A stretch of 59,948 bases of DNA. Origin: Saccoglossus kowalevskii (taxonomy: Eukaryota > Hemichordata > Enteropneusta > Harrimaniidae). The notes under the pieces were generated by a model that made no database searches, was not told the origin of the DNA, and saw only the letters and a list, made by a program, of their open reading frames with translations. Where the stretch lies: assembly GCF_000003605.2 (NCBI RefSeq), contig NW_003108091.1:276119-336066 (forward strand), read 5' to 3'. A program made the position numbers and the translations under genes. The stretch's first letter is position 1; the number at the start of each line of letters is the position of its first letter. Below, in pieces: positions 31,460 through 46,100 of the stretch.

Positions 31460-34400
31460 ACCGTGTATATTTATAAGATTGGTGTAGTAATCAAATTCCA
31501 GAGCAGGACAAAAACACATGATTAACTGAGCACTCCTCTGTGTGATAAAAACCTAGTTTGAAATACCATCTTACCATGCATTTATAACATAGCTGTAATT
31601 AATTTTGAACAGACAAGCACTATATGTATTCAGACATGGCATGACTTGTGTGCAGTCTCCATCTTGGTAATATCAATCATAACTTGTAATGTTATATTAA
31701 TATTTTTGACTGTCATTGCCATATCAGAATTACTTTCCGTTGGGATGGTCCGCCATTTGAAGACTTTGAATGTAACGATTTGACAAATTTCGCAGTAGTA
31801 TTGCATTTGTAGTGTGATTGCTGTGTGTATTTTGCTATTAACTTGAAAAGCGTTACTTCTGTGTCATTTGATAATATCTTGTGGTTGTTGTCGTCTCTGG
31901 AATTTTATTTTTTAATTTAAGGCGGGGGGGAGGGGGGATAATATTTATAGATTTGCTGTGTTAACATTCATTAACATGTAGTATGGGTTATGGACCCAAA
32001 TCTATAGGAGATTTTACTGGATGTACCAAGTTGTCAGGTTGCTACATGTACAAAAATAACTGTTGGCTCTATGACATCACTGGTTAGCTCCATGCATAGA
32101 TGCTGTATTGGGTGGGAGGGGTTGGAGTCGGGATAATACTAGATCCTTTATTAAATCCAATTACGTGAGTGAAACCTCTTTTCAAAGGAAAAAATTACAA
32201 CTTTGCCTGACGCAATTATTCTGTGAACTAGTTCAATTGATAAATGGAACAAAACTGCTTGTTAATATGCACACTCATTAATATGTTAACAATTCTTTGA
32301 GTTTGTCGAACACTGTGACATGCAGTAGAAAATGCAACTAAGTTGTTGTATTAAGTGTTTTCTTGACTACTCACATTATTTAATCAAGACATTGAAAGAA
32401 TTATATCATTATACCCATACTGTAGTATTACGAAAAAAATGGTTCTCCTACATCTTCTTGCTGTGACTTTTTTTGCGGTCTTCTTATTTTATAAAAAATG
32501 GTTGTACACTTTGAAGGCAGCTGTGTATTGGGAGGGGTAAACATAGTCTTTCAATTTGAGGGATACAGAAGAGGTGTGGGTGGGTTGAGATGTTGTCCCA
32601 CCAATAAATTGTTGAAACCTTTTTTTTCTCATCAAAACATAACCTTGTTGAGTAACTCTTGATGTATGTTCATGGTGTATTTTCTGTTCAAATTTCCAAC
32701 AACGTTGCACACTTTCAATACGCACCTGGTGATAGTACCAAGTTGCAATTTTTTCTGCCACTATGGTGATGAAGCAACTGCCATTTTTAAGTTGTACCTT
32801 ACATGTCCAGTTTTTCTTCTTATGACAATTACAAAAAAACTCTTTTTGAAAAATCTGGTCAATACCCACACAATATCAACATAATGGTACAACTTTTAAA
32901 ACGGAACATGTTAGTGGCTGGTACAAGTGCAATGTCCCCAATCAAAAACTAGTGAAAGAGTCAACAAAGCACGAGTAAAACAAATCAAGTTACTGGGTAT
33001 ATTTATTGAAATTCTACCACTAATGAATGTTGTTTGTCTTCAATAAAGATGCAATCTCTGCTTAAGCCGAGAATAATTTCACTTGCAATTATAGACCGCC
33101 GCATTGACGTCATCTGTTTATTTTTTTGTACAACCAGCATGTGAATGTCTATTAACAACTGTCACTGGGTGATCAGCACCAGCTCATAATCTGCTGTAAA
33201 TTGATTAATGGGGTCACACATATGTGTATTTTAACAAAAGCATCAAATAAGTGTGACGGCCTATACATGGTTTGTAATTGATTTGTAATGCTTGTTGCAC
33301 TCTATCACTTTCTTTTTGTCATTACTCTCAACACTGCTTATTATATTATAATGTATTTTTTTTTTCAAAGCATAATATTCAAAACTTTCTGAATGTTTAG
33401 TAAAAACCTTTTTTTATTCATAGTTGTTACAACAGTGTGTTTCTTGGTTGTGTTCTAGAAAAATCCTTCCCTTCTAGTTGTCTTGCATGGCTGATTAAAG
33501 AAAAATGAAAGAAACCAGCATGTTTCAGCCATTGTTCAATGAGATGCACATTTATATGGGAGCACTTAAGTTGCATTTTGTATGGTAATAAAATATTTCT
33601 GTATATGGACATGTCTTCAATCCTCAAATTACATAGCCTGGAATGTAGCAATTCTGAGAATACATTCAGAAATGTTCGGGCGAATCGATATGTAACTATT
33701 TCATCTGCACAGAATTGTGTCATCACTGATTGGTTGTTGCCATGACTTAAGTACATTACCAAGGCCCGTCCTCAACACTCCAGATCAATGCATTAGTCTA
33801 TTGCTTTAGACTTTTCAAGTATTACAATTATAGACTAAATCATATTTGAGTTGCACAACTGATTATCAAACAGTAATAGAGTGAATGTGGTAGACTATTA
33901 AAACCAACTTTGAGCATTCATGTAAGAGCAAACTTTACTAATGGAAATTCAATAATTTCACTACATTCAAACTTACCTAACCTAACCAAAATCCAATGCG
34001 AGAGCATTGAATTAACTCTGCCAACCATTTGAGTTGGACCTTAGTTCAGAAAATAGCACCCCAAGTTGCCAATAAAGTTTGTTAACTAAGGGATCAACAT
34101 CACCACCACCGGTATCTCCAGTTCTGATCTTTCTGACAGTCATATTTAGCCAAAAAGCAGGCTGTCCAAAACAAAATCCTACTTCAGTGGTGCTGGTTGC
34201 TGCTGAGGTCGCAAGTGTCATGGAGCCGACAAAGACTAGGCATCATGAGATGGACACTTATCCAAAATAAAAAAAAGTGGGGGGGGGGGGGACATCAAGG
34301 GAAACAAAGCACTACATGAACATACTGAAGATTTGTGCCTCCAGAAGAGCTACTTTGCTTTCTAGACAATATTCAAACAAGAAAGTTCTACTTTATTGCT

Positions 34401-35387
34401 ATAGCATTTATACTGAATTGGACTGCAAGATTGTTTTTCCCACTCCTTGCTAGTAGCCAAGCCAGATAACCCGCCAGTAATAATGAAATCTATAGTATCA
34501 TGGGATACTCCCCATGAATCTGATGCTCTCAAGGCTCTCAAGCAGCTAAGAGAAGATTTGTTATAATGTCCAAAAATATTTCTGGACCTCACCATCTGAT
34601 TTATTATAAGAGTATGGATGGTTGGGGAGTGAGTACCATATTGAAGCATCACTCTAGTCTTAGATTTTTACACATATGAGCCACTGAAAAAGATGCAGCA
34701 GAGGGGAATAGAGAGCCATATGTTGCAGTGCAAAATTTACTCTAAAATCTATATGAGAAGCCGCATCCCTAATAGAAGCCAAACTAATTCTTTTGAATAT
34801 TTGAGAACCAAAAGTTTAATCATTTCTTATATGTGTAGGTGCTCTAATAAAAACTGCATCTCTTGCATTTTACCATTTTAATAGAAGCCGCAGTTTCTAA
34901 CACAGATTTTACAGTACTCATTTTAGAATTATCCTGAGGGAAATTTGTGTATTTTCGCATATAGACAGTGGGCCATTATCATTTCACATCCCATGCATTA
35001 CAAATACTAATATACTAGTATACTTTTCTTTCAAAGACAAAAGGATGCAGTGACATGGAGAAAGAAAAGGGTATTCACAGCATCAGTCAAAATATTGATT
35101 TGTTTAAATGTCAACTACAAAATGTTTCTGCTGTGAAGTGTATTGCTATGACCTCAGTGACGTCACTGCAGCAGCACGACTTAATATAAAGGTGTATCAT
35201 GCTTGGAACCTGCTGTTCAGGGCTATGATAGCATGAAATTTGAAACTGGAAGAATGAAATTAATAAGTAATATATTACCACATACTCTGAGAGGATTCTG
35301 GTTTCTGAAGCTTTGAAGATACCGGGTCAGAAAGCACTGGTTTGATTTTTATCACCTCAGAATTATTAATCTGACGGTTAATCTGAC
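31460..35387. other. PPP1CB-like 3' UTR and intergenic sequence
   Basis: No second gene was recognised. G-rich runs occur at 31921-31937 and 34279-34291. Perfect CRE octamers lie at 33105-33112 and 35158-35165. Short frames at 32489-32869, 33427-33762 and 34012-34270 have no recognisable family. Confidence 0.45.
33042..33047 (+). terminator. candidate PPP1CB-like polyadenylation signal
   Basis: AATAAA sits 1.6 kb after the stop. Another AATAAA at 32603-32608 is equally possible. The choice between them cannot be made from sequence alone. Confidence 0.25.
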
Positions 35388-36754
35388 TTAAGGTAGTGAG
35401 ACTATTATTTGTGTTGAAAATTACGATTTTCACATTTATTTATTAATTGATGAAATGCACTATAAACTTTCATGTGATAAAGTCAACATAACATAGAATG
35501 TCATGTAAGTTGGTTAAAATGTAGATTTTCTGAAGGGAAGCAAGGCAGCCTCAGTAGTGTTTTCCAAAATCAACAACACAGGTTTAATCTGTGTGCCTAT
35601 AAGTTTCAANNNNNNNNNNNNNNNNNNNNNNNNNNNNNNNNNNNNNNNNNNNNNNNNNNNNNNNNNNNNNNNNNNNNNNNNNNNNNNNNNNNNNNNNNNN
35701 NNNNNNNNNNNNNNNNNNNNNNNNNNNNNNNNNNNNNNNNNNNNNNNNNNNNNNNNNNNNNNNNNNNNNNNNNNNNNNNNNNNNNNNNNNNNNNNNNNNN
35801 NNNNNNNNNNNNNNNNNNNNNNNNNNNNNNNNNNNNNNNNNNNNNNNNNNNNNNNNNNNNNNNNNNNNNNNNNNNNNNNNNNNNNNNNNNNNNNNNNNNN
35901 NNNNNNNNNNNNNNNNNNNNNNNNNNNNNNNNNNNNNNNNNNNNNNNNNNNNNNNNNNNNNNNNNNNNNNNNNNNNNNNNNNNNNNNNNNNNNNNNNNNN
36001 NNNNNNNNNNNNNNNNNNNNNNNNNNNNNNNNNNNNNNNNNNNNNNNNNNNNNNNNNNNNNNNNNNNNNNNNNNNNNNNNNNNNNNNNNNNNNNNNNNNN
36101 NNNNNNNNNNNNNNNNNNNNNNNNNNNNNNNNNNNNNNNNNNNNNNNNNNNNNNNNNNNNNNNNNNNNNNNNNNNNNNNNNNNNNNNNNNNNNNNNNNNN
36201 NNNNNNNNNNNNNNNNNNNNNNNNNNNNNNNNNNNNNNNNNNNNNNNNNNNNNNNNNNNNNNNNNNNNNNNNNNNNNNATGTCGTCGGATTAACACCAAA
36301 TTTTCACAGCTTTAAGGTGACAGTGAGAGGAACTGAATGTGTCCAGACAAACTATTTCATCGATTATTTACCAACGAGTTGTGGTTTGAGTTGGGGGCAA
36401 TGCGACTAAAACAGTAATTGAAATTCAGCACACTATTTTTTAAAACGCGTTGCTTGAATAAAACTGACCAGACACATTCAATTTACCAGACTATTGAACA
36501 ACTAGGAAAAGTGAAAAAAATACTTCTTATCGCCAGCATAAATGCGTAATTATTTTTTTTACAGAAAAAGTAATTTTTCACCTTTGATTGAGTAATGCGT
36601 CGTAGAATGCAGATACCGGCATGCAAAATACACTTGTGAAAAGCTTGAAATCTGGCGATTCTAAAAATATATACTTTCCTGGGTCTATTTGTAGTCATTT
36701 AGTCACAATGAGAAGATGAAAACAAGTATGCAAATAATAGTCCCGCTACCTTAA
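35388..36754. mobile_element. TTAA-flanked TIR element spanning the assembly gap
   Basis: The left end TTAAGGTAGTGAGACTATTA and the right end, read inverted, TTAAGGTAGCGGGACTATTA match at 18 of 20, and both continue TTTG. TTAA at both borders is the target duplicated by piggyBac and Kolobok transposons. The interior is mostly unknown because of the N run; the visible parts show no transposase. Confidence 0.65.
35610..36278. other. assembly gap (N run)
   Basis: These are 669 consecutive N. The frames that cross it are artefacts. Confidence 1.
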
Positions 36755-39700
36755 ACTACACATCCACTACCCAATGGTATCTGTATTAACAGTTCAATAG
36801 CATCATTGCCAAAGCACCCCTTAAACAAAATAAGAATATTTGTTTCAGTGAGGTTCTGCCAGAATCTACCACTCTGTTCCCTTTTTTGGCTCCAATATGC
36901 AGAGCACAAAAGGAGGTTCATGTTATACCAATGTCTATCTGTCTGTATGAACGATTGTGTGAATGGATGTATTCCACTGATATGTCAAGAACCATTGGAT
37001 AGGCCAGGGTGAATTGGCTATGATATACTTTGTGATAACTGTAAACTTGCAAATCTATGCATATTAATTAGCCAATTTGCATACACGTTTTGCTGATACA
37101 TGTATATCTAACAAATCATTTTCAAACTGTTTATGTAGTTGCATGTCTAATATACTTTATAATGAATCTACAGATCTAATTACTAATTAAATATATTCAG
37201 CATGTTTTATTGATAACCTAACAACAGTTATCTCAAATGGTATAAAATTTGTACATAGGTTCTATTTGTCTCTATAGAACTAAACTGCATAATTAGCTAA
37301 TTTGCATATTAACTAAATATGGTATGTTTGGAATCGATCTATTAATAGAAATGTGTGTATGTTTGTTAATCAGTAAACATCAAAATATATTGAATTCATT
37401 TCACACAGGAGCATTTTCAAGCATCTTTGATTGGTAATAATCAATGTTCATTTACATATTAACTGGCATGGTATTTGCTACGTTTAACGGTACATGCATG
37501 TACTGTTTTCTGTGTTCACAGAAACTTATTGCATTTCTTGCAAAATCTTGTGCTTAGCTCTCCAGAAATCTGGGTTTGACATCCACATCTTGCCACTTGA
37601 GATAAAAATGTCACTTAAAATTAAGGAGGAAATTGCCATTTTCATCGTGGGAACACTTGAACAATGCACAGAACAAGCCTTGAACAGAAAGTGGTTGTTT
37701 CTGTCAGAATCACATGATTTTGCTAGAACACCTATGGCAGTGGAGGTAGTTTGTGAAATATACACCCCTGACATCACAAGTGTTGTTTAATTCCTATCCA
37801 CACTTGATGACAAATGATTGTCTCAAATAATTTGGAATTTACAAATCTAATCTTGGTTATGGGTTAAACCTTTGAAATCATGGTGGTGGCTGAAGGAGCA
37901 TGACCAGTGCGTTTTTTGTAATGTGCCAACATGTTTTCCCTGCCAACACTTTGCATGCAATTTTTTTTTCTGTCATTGTCTAGCTTGCAAACGTTTGTTA
38001 AAAATCTTCCAGCTGTAATCAATTGTTTTATTTTCGTAATAATGTAATTTGAATAAATAAAAAACGTAAATTCGTAGACATGGGCAAGTTGTAAAATATA
38101 ATGAGCTATTTTATTTGTGCGTAATTTGTACAAAGATATTATTTTTTTTGTAAGCGTAGAAAGCATTTTCCAAATTAAATGTTGTAATTCATACACAATT
38201 TCCAATTTTGATTCTTAAACACAAATTATCAAAAATATTATAAAAATGTAATTAGGAATTTGCTTTATCCGTAAAGTGTAAAAACCTATTTTTTACTGTA
38301 AATGAAACTTTCATTTTATTTCCTGTAAAAACATAAAATGCTGTTTTTATTTTCTGTAACCTGTTACCAGCTATCCCCCCTTGCCCCCCCAAAGGTTTAC
38401 ACTTACAAACAAGTACAAACAAGGCTAACCACCTAGTCACATTGCCTAGATCATTCTGGTATGAAATTTACCAGAAATGGGACCATGAAATCACTGGAAA
38501 ATGGGAGGGATCAGTAATAAATGACAAGACAGGTTATGATTTAAGATGTTAGATATTTATAATGTACAGTTAAAACACCGACAGCAAATTTTTAAAAACA
38601 CACATTTCACTAAAATTCAAAATACTTAGAAATCTTGACATGTTAATACACACTGTGAAATCATGCAGACATTTTGATGTGACATTAGCATAATACGAGT
38701 TACTCCACATATTGCACAAATGAATTATTTCTAGGATATACCTGATTTGGCTAATAAAAATAAATCACAATGGTTCCAGCCATTTTTGGGATTTCTTTTT
38801 TGACCAGTTTTAGTTTTCATGTACTCTATAGATGTTATATAATGTAATATGATTTTTAGTACATGCCTTTCTAGCCATCATTTGTGATATATGCATATGT
38901 AAGAGTTTCTGCTCATATTTGGTGAAAGTTTGCCTGAAAGAAGTAGGATACTGTGATGCACAGCACTGAGGTAAAACATGATTTTAAAAAAATGTTGATA
39001 TCTTACATATGGTATCACAACATACTCCACACTGATGGAGAGTAAAATTTAAAACTTGACGTCTTGCTATATTCATTATCTCTGTATACAATAATTTACT
39101 TTTTAAAAATGTGATGCAGCAAGGTGACTGTATCCTGGATTTGTGAGTAATATTAATTTTCAAAACAACCCAATGAAGAATACAAGCAAAAGCAGAACCA
39201 CAAAATGTACATGTGTACTAAATAGAAGTAAAAAAACAAACTGTAAATGATGTCACACAAGCACCTATTAAGAAGTGCTTAGAATCTTATTTATACCAAA
39301 GGAAGCACAACAATAGGGAGTACTAAGACGTCATGTATGTACTAGTAAAACAGTGCCTCTATTAAGGAAGTACCGGTATTCTGAAAACAAATACACAGGA
39401 GCAGCCCAACCCAGAGTTATGGAGAAACCAGAATTGTAATTGCATATTACAGCGCATGACATGGTGGGAGTGTGTACAAATCCTTAGCAGTCATTGAATT
39501 GGTGTGGCTTGTTAACTGTTGTATATGTCTGGTAGCCTCGCTTATGTGCGGGATTCGAATACGAACATAATGTTCAGCACCATCAATGTGGTGAAACCTC
39601 ATTGACAGTCCTGAACATTACTTTACCGTTGCATGGAACGTAAACTCACTGTGATGATGCACTGTGAAATAAGGAAAAAGAGCTTGAAGCATGCGCACTG

Positions 39701-39991
39701 CGTACACAATGTGCTAATAACCTATAACACGGTTATGGCGTAGACATTTCTCATGAATATTATTTGAAAGTGAAATTATTAATAGAAAGCGTTTAGTATG
39801 AAATGCTTGAATCACGTATATTCGGTCTTGACCCCCAGTCTATTGTGGTTATTCAAAGACTGTCAATGCTTTCTATCATACTCAAAGCTACATGAGCGAA
39901 GGCAAGCCTCAATAGGTTTTGATTGTATACAGTGCCACCAGTGGCTGTTCCTGACTCCATGGGTCTTGGGAGTATTCTGAAGTTCCAATGA
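36755..39991. other. intergenic, tail-to-tail side of GTPBP2-like gene
   Basis: No gene was recognised. AT-rich motifs of the type AATTAGCTAATTTGCATATTA recur near 37065, 37296 and 37447, suggesting an old dispersed repeat. The stretch nearest 39991 should include the 3' UTR of the minus-strand gene. Confidence 0.45.
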
Positions 39992-40150
39992 CTACCTATC
40001 GGGAGTGCAATGGGGTAGCACTTTTGTCACTTGTCCAATTCCTTTTGTTCGTCCTTCTCGAAACAACAGACGTGAACCTTCACGGAGATATTCAGGATAT
40101 TTTATAAACCTGAACATGACTCTTGCCTTCTGATTAGTTTGAATCGATGG
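39992..40150 (-). CDS. GTPBP2: GTPBP2-like exon 12 (C-terminus, stop)
   Basis: It encodes [20 protein letters not shown] and [20 protein letters not shown], then [12 protein letters not shown] and TAG. The acceptor is TTATTTCACAG. Confidence 0.96.
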   Translation of the reverse strand, partial: PSIQTNQKARVMFRFIKYPEYLREGSRLLFREGRTKGIGQVTKVLPHCTPDR

Positions 40151-43100
40151 CTGTGAAATAAGAAATGAGTTCAGATTACTAAAACACAATGTATACACTT
40201 TTACAATACTGGCTATGTTTAGAGTACATTTCTGTTACTTAGAGAATAAAAGGATGACAGATGTATAATAATACCTAATATTTGAAATGCTTTGAGAAGT
40301 ATTTCCACTCATTACTAATCTACAAAGCAGTGTTTACATTTGAATTGAGAAATTATTGTGAGCTCACTCAGAGTATTCTGAATAGCAGACAAACACGAAC
40401 TCATTGAGAGACATGATGATGTGAGCACAATATCATAACAACAGAAATGCTTACATTATAAAAACAATCCAGTACAACAAATGACTTTCTATCATTTGAT
40501 AAATACATAAACTATAAAATAGGGACCAGCTATCAGTGTCATGATGTTGTGAACCAATCAAATGTACATTTACCACCAAACACCTCATCACTCTCACAGA
40601 ACATTACATAGAAACTGACCAGCTGTGATGAAATCAATTTCATTTGAGCTACTCAGTCCAGATTACATTTGCATAATGAATATACAGAGAAGATAGTCAA
40701 TACCCATTATCATGGGTTCATACTATAACCAAATTATGATTTGAATTATTAAAACTGCCTTTCATAGTGACACCTTTAATGTTACATAAGTATTGTTATG
40801 TACATATAAGTAAAACTGAGAGTAAACTATGCAATTGACTGTATTAAACATCCCACTGTAGTTCAGTGTCAAAATCATTGCCTGTGATATTATTATCTAA
40901 ATAATACTCACTCTATCTATTTGTTCCATGATAGCTGTCTGGCACACATTGGCAATATGAACAGTTGTTTGAAATCCAGCACTGATAGACGTACAATGAA
41001 ACAGCACATATACATCAGCTTCAAAACACATAGTTGATTGTGGAGTAACTTTAGGGTCAATCAACACCATACCCTAGAATACACAAGTTCAATATCAGAA
41101 AATAAACAAATATTAGACTATGTATCATTACATTTATTTAATACCATACATGAATATACGTAAGTTTTCTGGATTATTCCAGGAGAAATGCATTTAAACA
41201 GTTAAATTTGCATTTTCACTTTGCAAATATGTAAAACATCACATCCAGAACAAGCCAAAAACACAAATTGTGTTCAAATAATACTGATTTTGTAATAAAG
41301 TATGATATATTAAAAGTAGATATCCTGCTCTCACTTTCACTCTTATTTTATTTTGAGAGTACTAGAGATTCTTATCCCTTATACAAATATATCTACAATG
41401 CAATTGACCATCAATAGCAAACAATTCATATTATGCAGCTAATTTTCCATTACTCATCCATTTAGTGGTGTATATATTGGTCAAGAATGGTACCTCACAG
41501 AATGGTAAAGTTTAAAGTCTCAGAATAAGTTCTAGTTTTGAATACTTGTAATACAACCAAATAAATACCGGCATATAAACACAGGATAAAAGACTAGGCT
41601 ATTTCATTTGAACTATTGATTAATTTTCATATTTGTAGATGAAGGTCAAATTATATAAAATGTTTGTCCTTGTTGTTAAATTATCAAATTTCTTTTTACT
41701 TGGATATTGGGATCTCAACCTAGTTCACCTTTGATTCATGTTTTATGTATACTGGTATTTTCCATTTTATGGATATTGGTTACATTTTTTACTTAAAATT
41801 GTCTTTTTCCATTGGTTTTTGGTGACAATAATGAATAACTATTTTTATTAGCTCATCTACATGAAACATCAAACATTTTAGGTATAACTAGCAAGTACAA
41901 TTTTCAAGATATGAAGTACAATTTGACTAAAATAAAACATTTATTAGATGTAGAAATGGACAGATGGTAGTTTTGCTTAGATATGTTGCTGTTCTATTAT
42001 TTTTAAAGAACTGTTATACAACTCATGTTATATTTTTTTCAATAAGGGACAATGAGTTTAATCAGAAGTACATTACTTGGGGTTTGCAACTATGGTGACA
42101 TGATACCAAGATCCTGTTACAATCTTGCTCTCGCATAAGCGTTCCAACTCAGAAAAATGCGAATGTGCATGCCCAAGGTAACTAGGATACTGGGATGTCC
42201 AGGTGGATCAAAATAGCTGCTCACGATATGACGGATTACGATAACTATATTTTCTGTACATTTTCGATGTATTACATTTTTGTCACTATGAAAGTGGTAC
42301 CGGTAATACATGTTTTATTGTTTTATCACAAACCGCCTATGTCATGTCAGAAGGTAGTAGCATCCGTCTCGCTATCTACGAGATGAGACTTGAATGGGAT
42401 CTTGGCATGATGTCACCATACAGTACTATGCGCGTTGCAAACCCCAAGTAATGTACCTCAGTATACAGTACATCAATTGAGGAACACATTGGCTAGTATT
42501 TTTCTTGTCAAATTTTGCTGTAATATTTTTGGAAACTTTTATTGAATTCATTAATATTATTCTATAAGGGACATTGAGATTAATACAACATGTGTAGTAT
42601 TATTGGAGGGGCATGAATATTAATTAATTTCTATTAAAGTAATTATGATAACTATTAATTATTTTTGTCCATTTCTGGTCAGAATTGTTGAGGCAGTATT
42701 TTCCACACTGAAAGTTTAAATATATATTATTGCTTTTATACTCACTTTTGCCATGCAAAGAGTAGATATTCCATTGTTAGTTTGTTTCTATCCATCCATT
42801 CTTATTAAATCAGGATTTTCAATTTGCAAGGTTGTATTAGCTACGTTATGTCAATAAACACTGATGTTTACTTCCAGTTACGCTAACAATCATAATCATG
42901 TAAATATTCATAACATCCACACACAAAAAATATTGAGCATATTTGTCATGTTGGTGTCATCTTTAAAATACAAATAATACCAGCATAAATATAAAGCCTG
43001 TTTAATACACCTACTACATAAATAAATCAAAAATCGGGGTAAAAAGAGAAAATAAATCAATTTTTTAACCATGCCAGTCAAAAACTACTGATAGAAAAAT

Positions 43101-46100
43101 TATATCTAGTGGCAAACTAGTTTGTCGCGAATAAAAATATCAAAAGAAAACAAACAAATTTTCAAAGATCAGGCAAGAGCGCTTGGTAGCTTCCACCCAA
43201 TAGATTTATTTCTGATATTTGAAAGGTCACCTAACACATGACAAAAACTGTGCATGCATACATACTGGCTTCTGTTTTGTAGTGCCCAGCAAAATATTTT
43301 TTCTCTTGCAATGTACCATGGCAAGACTGATCCAGTTGCTGTATTTTTGTATCTGTATGTTTTTGGTATGAATTTTATAACACTTTTTCAGGTAGTTTTT
43401 TTAATGCTCTCAATTCTCTGCGTTAGCATGGGCTAAGATATGCGAAGTAAGTATTAAATCTAGTCTGTTTTTAAGACCAGATCCTTACTAAGTGTGCGTG
43501 AACCGCTATATTGTATTCAATGTTCATTTGGAAGATTTACTACTAGTATTAAATTCATAACTATTCATTTCGGTATGTCATTTCCGGCATGACAATCAAT
43601 GCAAGGACATCTAGATATTGTTCTCGAGAAAAAAATGAACTGACGATGAGAATCTGTGCTACTTCCTGTTATTCTGTAATCTGCACTTTCTGAATTTGCT
43701 TTGGTATTGTTTTATTACTGTAAACTAACATGTATACCTTCCTAGTTACTGTAATGAGTAATCATAATTAAAATGACGGTAGATTTTTGTATATTCTTAA
43801 CAAGATTGGTCCGTGCTAACCACTGTTCCCTCCAGTAAGGAAACATATGAGATAAGCTTTAATCTTAGCGCATGTAGCGTGCACACTACTAGTACATCCA
43901 TAAAAATAAAGAACACTTGGACTAATACATTCACTTACAATGGAGCAAATATATAAAAGATTTTCAGACGATACCTTTCTTAAGATGCTTTTATCATAAT
44001 CAGCTGTGAGGGCCAAAGTTGCAGCTTGTGCCGATCTAACAAAGCGACATGCTGACCTGTTGCGGTGTATGGACTGCACTTGTACCAATATAAATTCACC
44101 AGTCTCTGTAGGACCAACCAATAACTTGTCATCTTCTTTAATAGTACCTCTAAAATATGGAACAAACATTATATTAGTCAGTCAATGAATTGAAACACAG
44201 TGTTAATCCTAAAGAGAAAATACATTGACTAAATTTCAATGCTATGTACAAATATTAAATTATGTTAAAATGTTGTTGTTCTGCATTGTGTGATTTTGTT
44301 TGACCCTGCCAAACGTTCAATAGATTGCACTAGGTTGGAAATCATAAAGGAATTTTCATAGTTTTACTTGGTCCCCAATCCTGTTTGTGACAACCACCTC
44401 GCTCAGTCAGTCAAATATTGTACTGCCCAAACCTGATTTGAAAAAAATATTGCAGCTGTTCATTACATGGTAGCATTCAATTCCACACATCTATTTTCTA
44501 GTCCTGAATTTTGTTTGTTTTGTTTAGTAATTATCAATACACTTACAGTCCATAGATTTGACAGACTATATATAATAATTATTATTCACAATAAGCTATG
44601 TTGAAAATGCATGTTAATATCACTTACCGTACTAACGTGCCTCCAACAACATTTCCTACATTTGGCACAGAAAATATTTCATCAATCTATGCAAATAATA
44701 AATAAAACATATATATATAAATATAAAATAATGGACAATGTGGTTGGGGGATCGCCATGTCCATGTACACAGAACTATTACCGATAGTTACACAGATTGG
44801 TTTAATGGAATCCATTCTGAATAGAATAGAACGTATATGCTATGTACAGCAAACATTGAAACAAACATAAAAAGTTTGAAATATTCCCACAATCAGAGAG
44901 TTTGAAAGTGTGAATGGTCACAAACTAAACAAATCTGATAGAACTTCAACCAAGGTACCAGTGCAAGATTTCAAAGCCAACTTACTGTTTAAAATAAATT
45001 ATACTTATTGATAAATGTTTGATTGACACTCAGTAATAAGATTTTCACATAGCGTAATTTGCACACAGCATTTGCTGCATCAAATGAATCTTTGTACCAA
45101 CCTGAAATTCTGCTGATTCCTGAGTTAATTTCTCTTGCTCTTTACTGTTGTGTAATGGTGGTAAAACATTAAGGAATCTCTTCAGTAAGTCTAAATGAAA
45201 GCCTGATACGCTGGATACTGTAAATATGGGACAAATTCTACAAAACAATAATAATATGTTGAAGCTATTATAATGAGACATAATTTATATCTACAATGAG
45301 AAGAAATAGAGAATAATTCATCAAGATTTAAAGCTAAAATTGGTAGAATGATTGTAGTTTGTGGTAATGGTAAATTAGTGAGTTGAAACTATAAAGAATC
45401 CTAATCTATATGTGATGATATTAATTATAACAAGAGACATATATACTATGAAATATCATGAAAGTCAGTGTGACTCCCTAGAATCTCAATGAAAGTCATT
45501 GTGACTCCTTATGGTATCAATGAAAATCACTGTGACTCCCTATGCTATGAAAGTAACTATGACTCCTTAGGGCCTCAATAAAAGTCACAGTGACCTCTTT
45601 CACTCAGTTAAGAACCATGGTGAACAGATCACTACTACAACATTTCTTGATTTTCCCTGACTTGATTTGTCTTTCACAAAATTACAGTATTACCCCGGTA
45701 GTGTTTATTGTCACAACTGTGTTTGTGTTTATACACTTGTAGATCAAGTGTACTATTTGTGGCTTTTTTAATCTACATGTAATATTGTTCATTTCATGTT
45801 ATCAGAACATCTTACCAGTTTACTTCTCATACAGAGATTAATACATCATTACACCAGAAAGACATTATCAATAAACACATCTCACCTATCACTGTTAAAA
45901 TGTGCAGCTGCAGTCATCGCATCATCTATATTATGTACACGTATAGTAACTTTATTACATCCTGGTCCTTTTAGTATTTTTTCCAGGTTTGCAATGGTAC
46001 GCTGTATAACCACGGGAGGACATAGATCTATTTTACTTATCACTACAAACACAGGTACTTGTAATGCCATTGCTAAACCAAGATGTTCCTTGGTTGTGCC

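Noticed and set aside
32489-32869. 126-residue minus-strand frame
   Set aside because: It has no family resemblance and no supporting splice or context; it probably lies opposite the PPP1CB-like 3' UTR.
34012-34270. Overlapping frames on both strands with protein-like composition
   Set aside because: The frames are short and unrecognised, with no flanking exons. They may be repeat-derived.
35514-36315. Frames of about 250 residues on both strands
   Set aside because: They are read through the run of N and are artefacts.
37494-37790. 98-residue plus-strand frame
   Set aside because: It shows no recognisable domain and has no partner exons.
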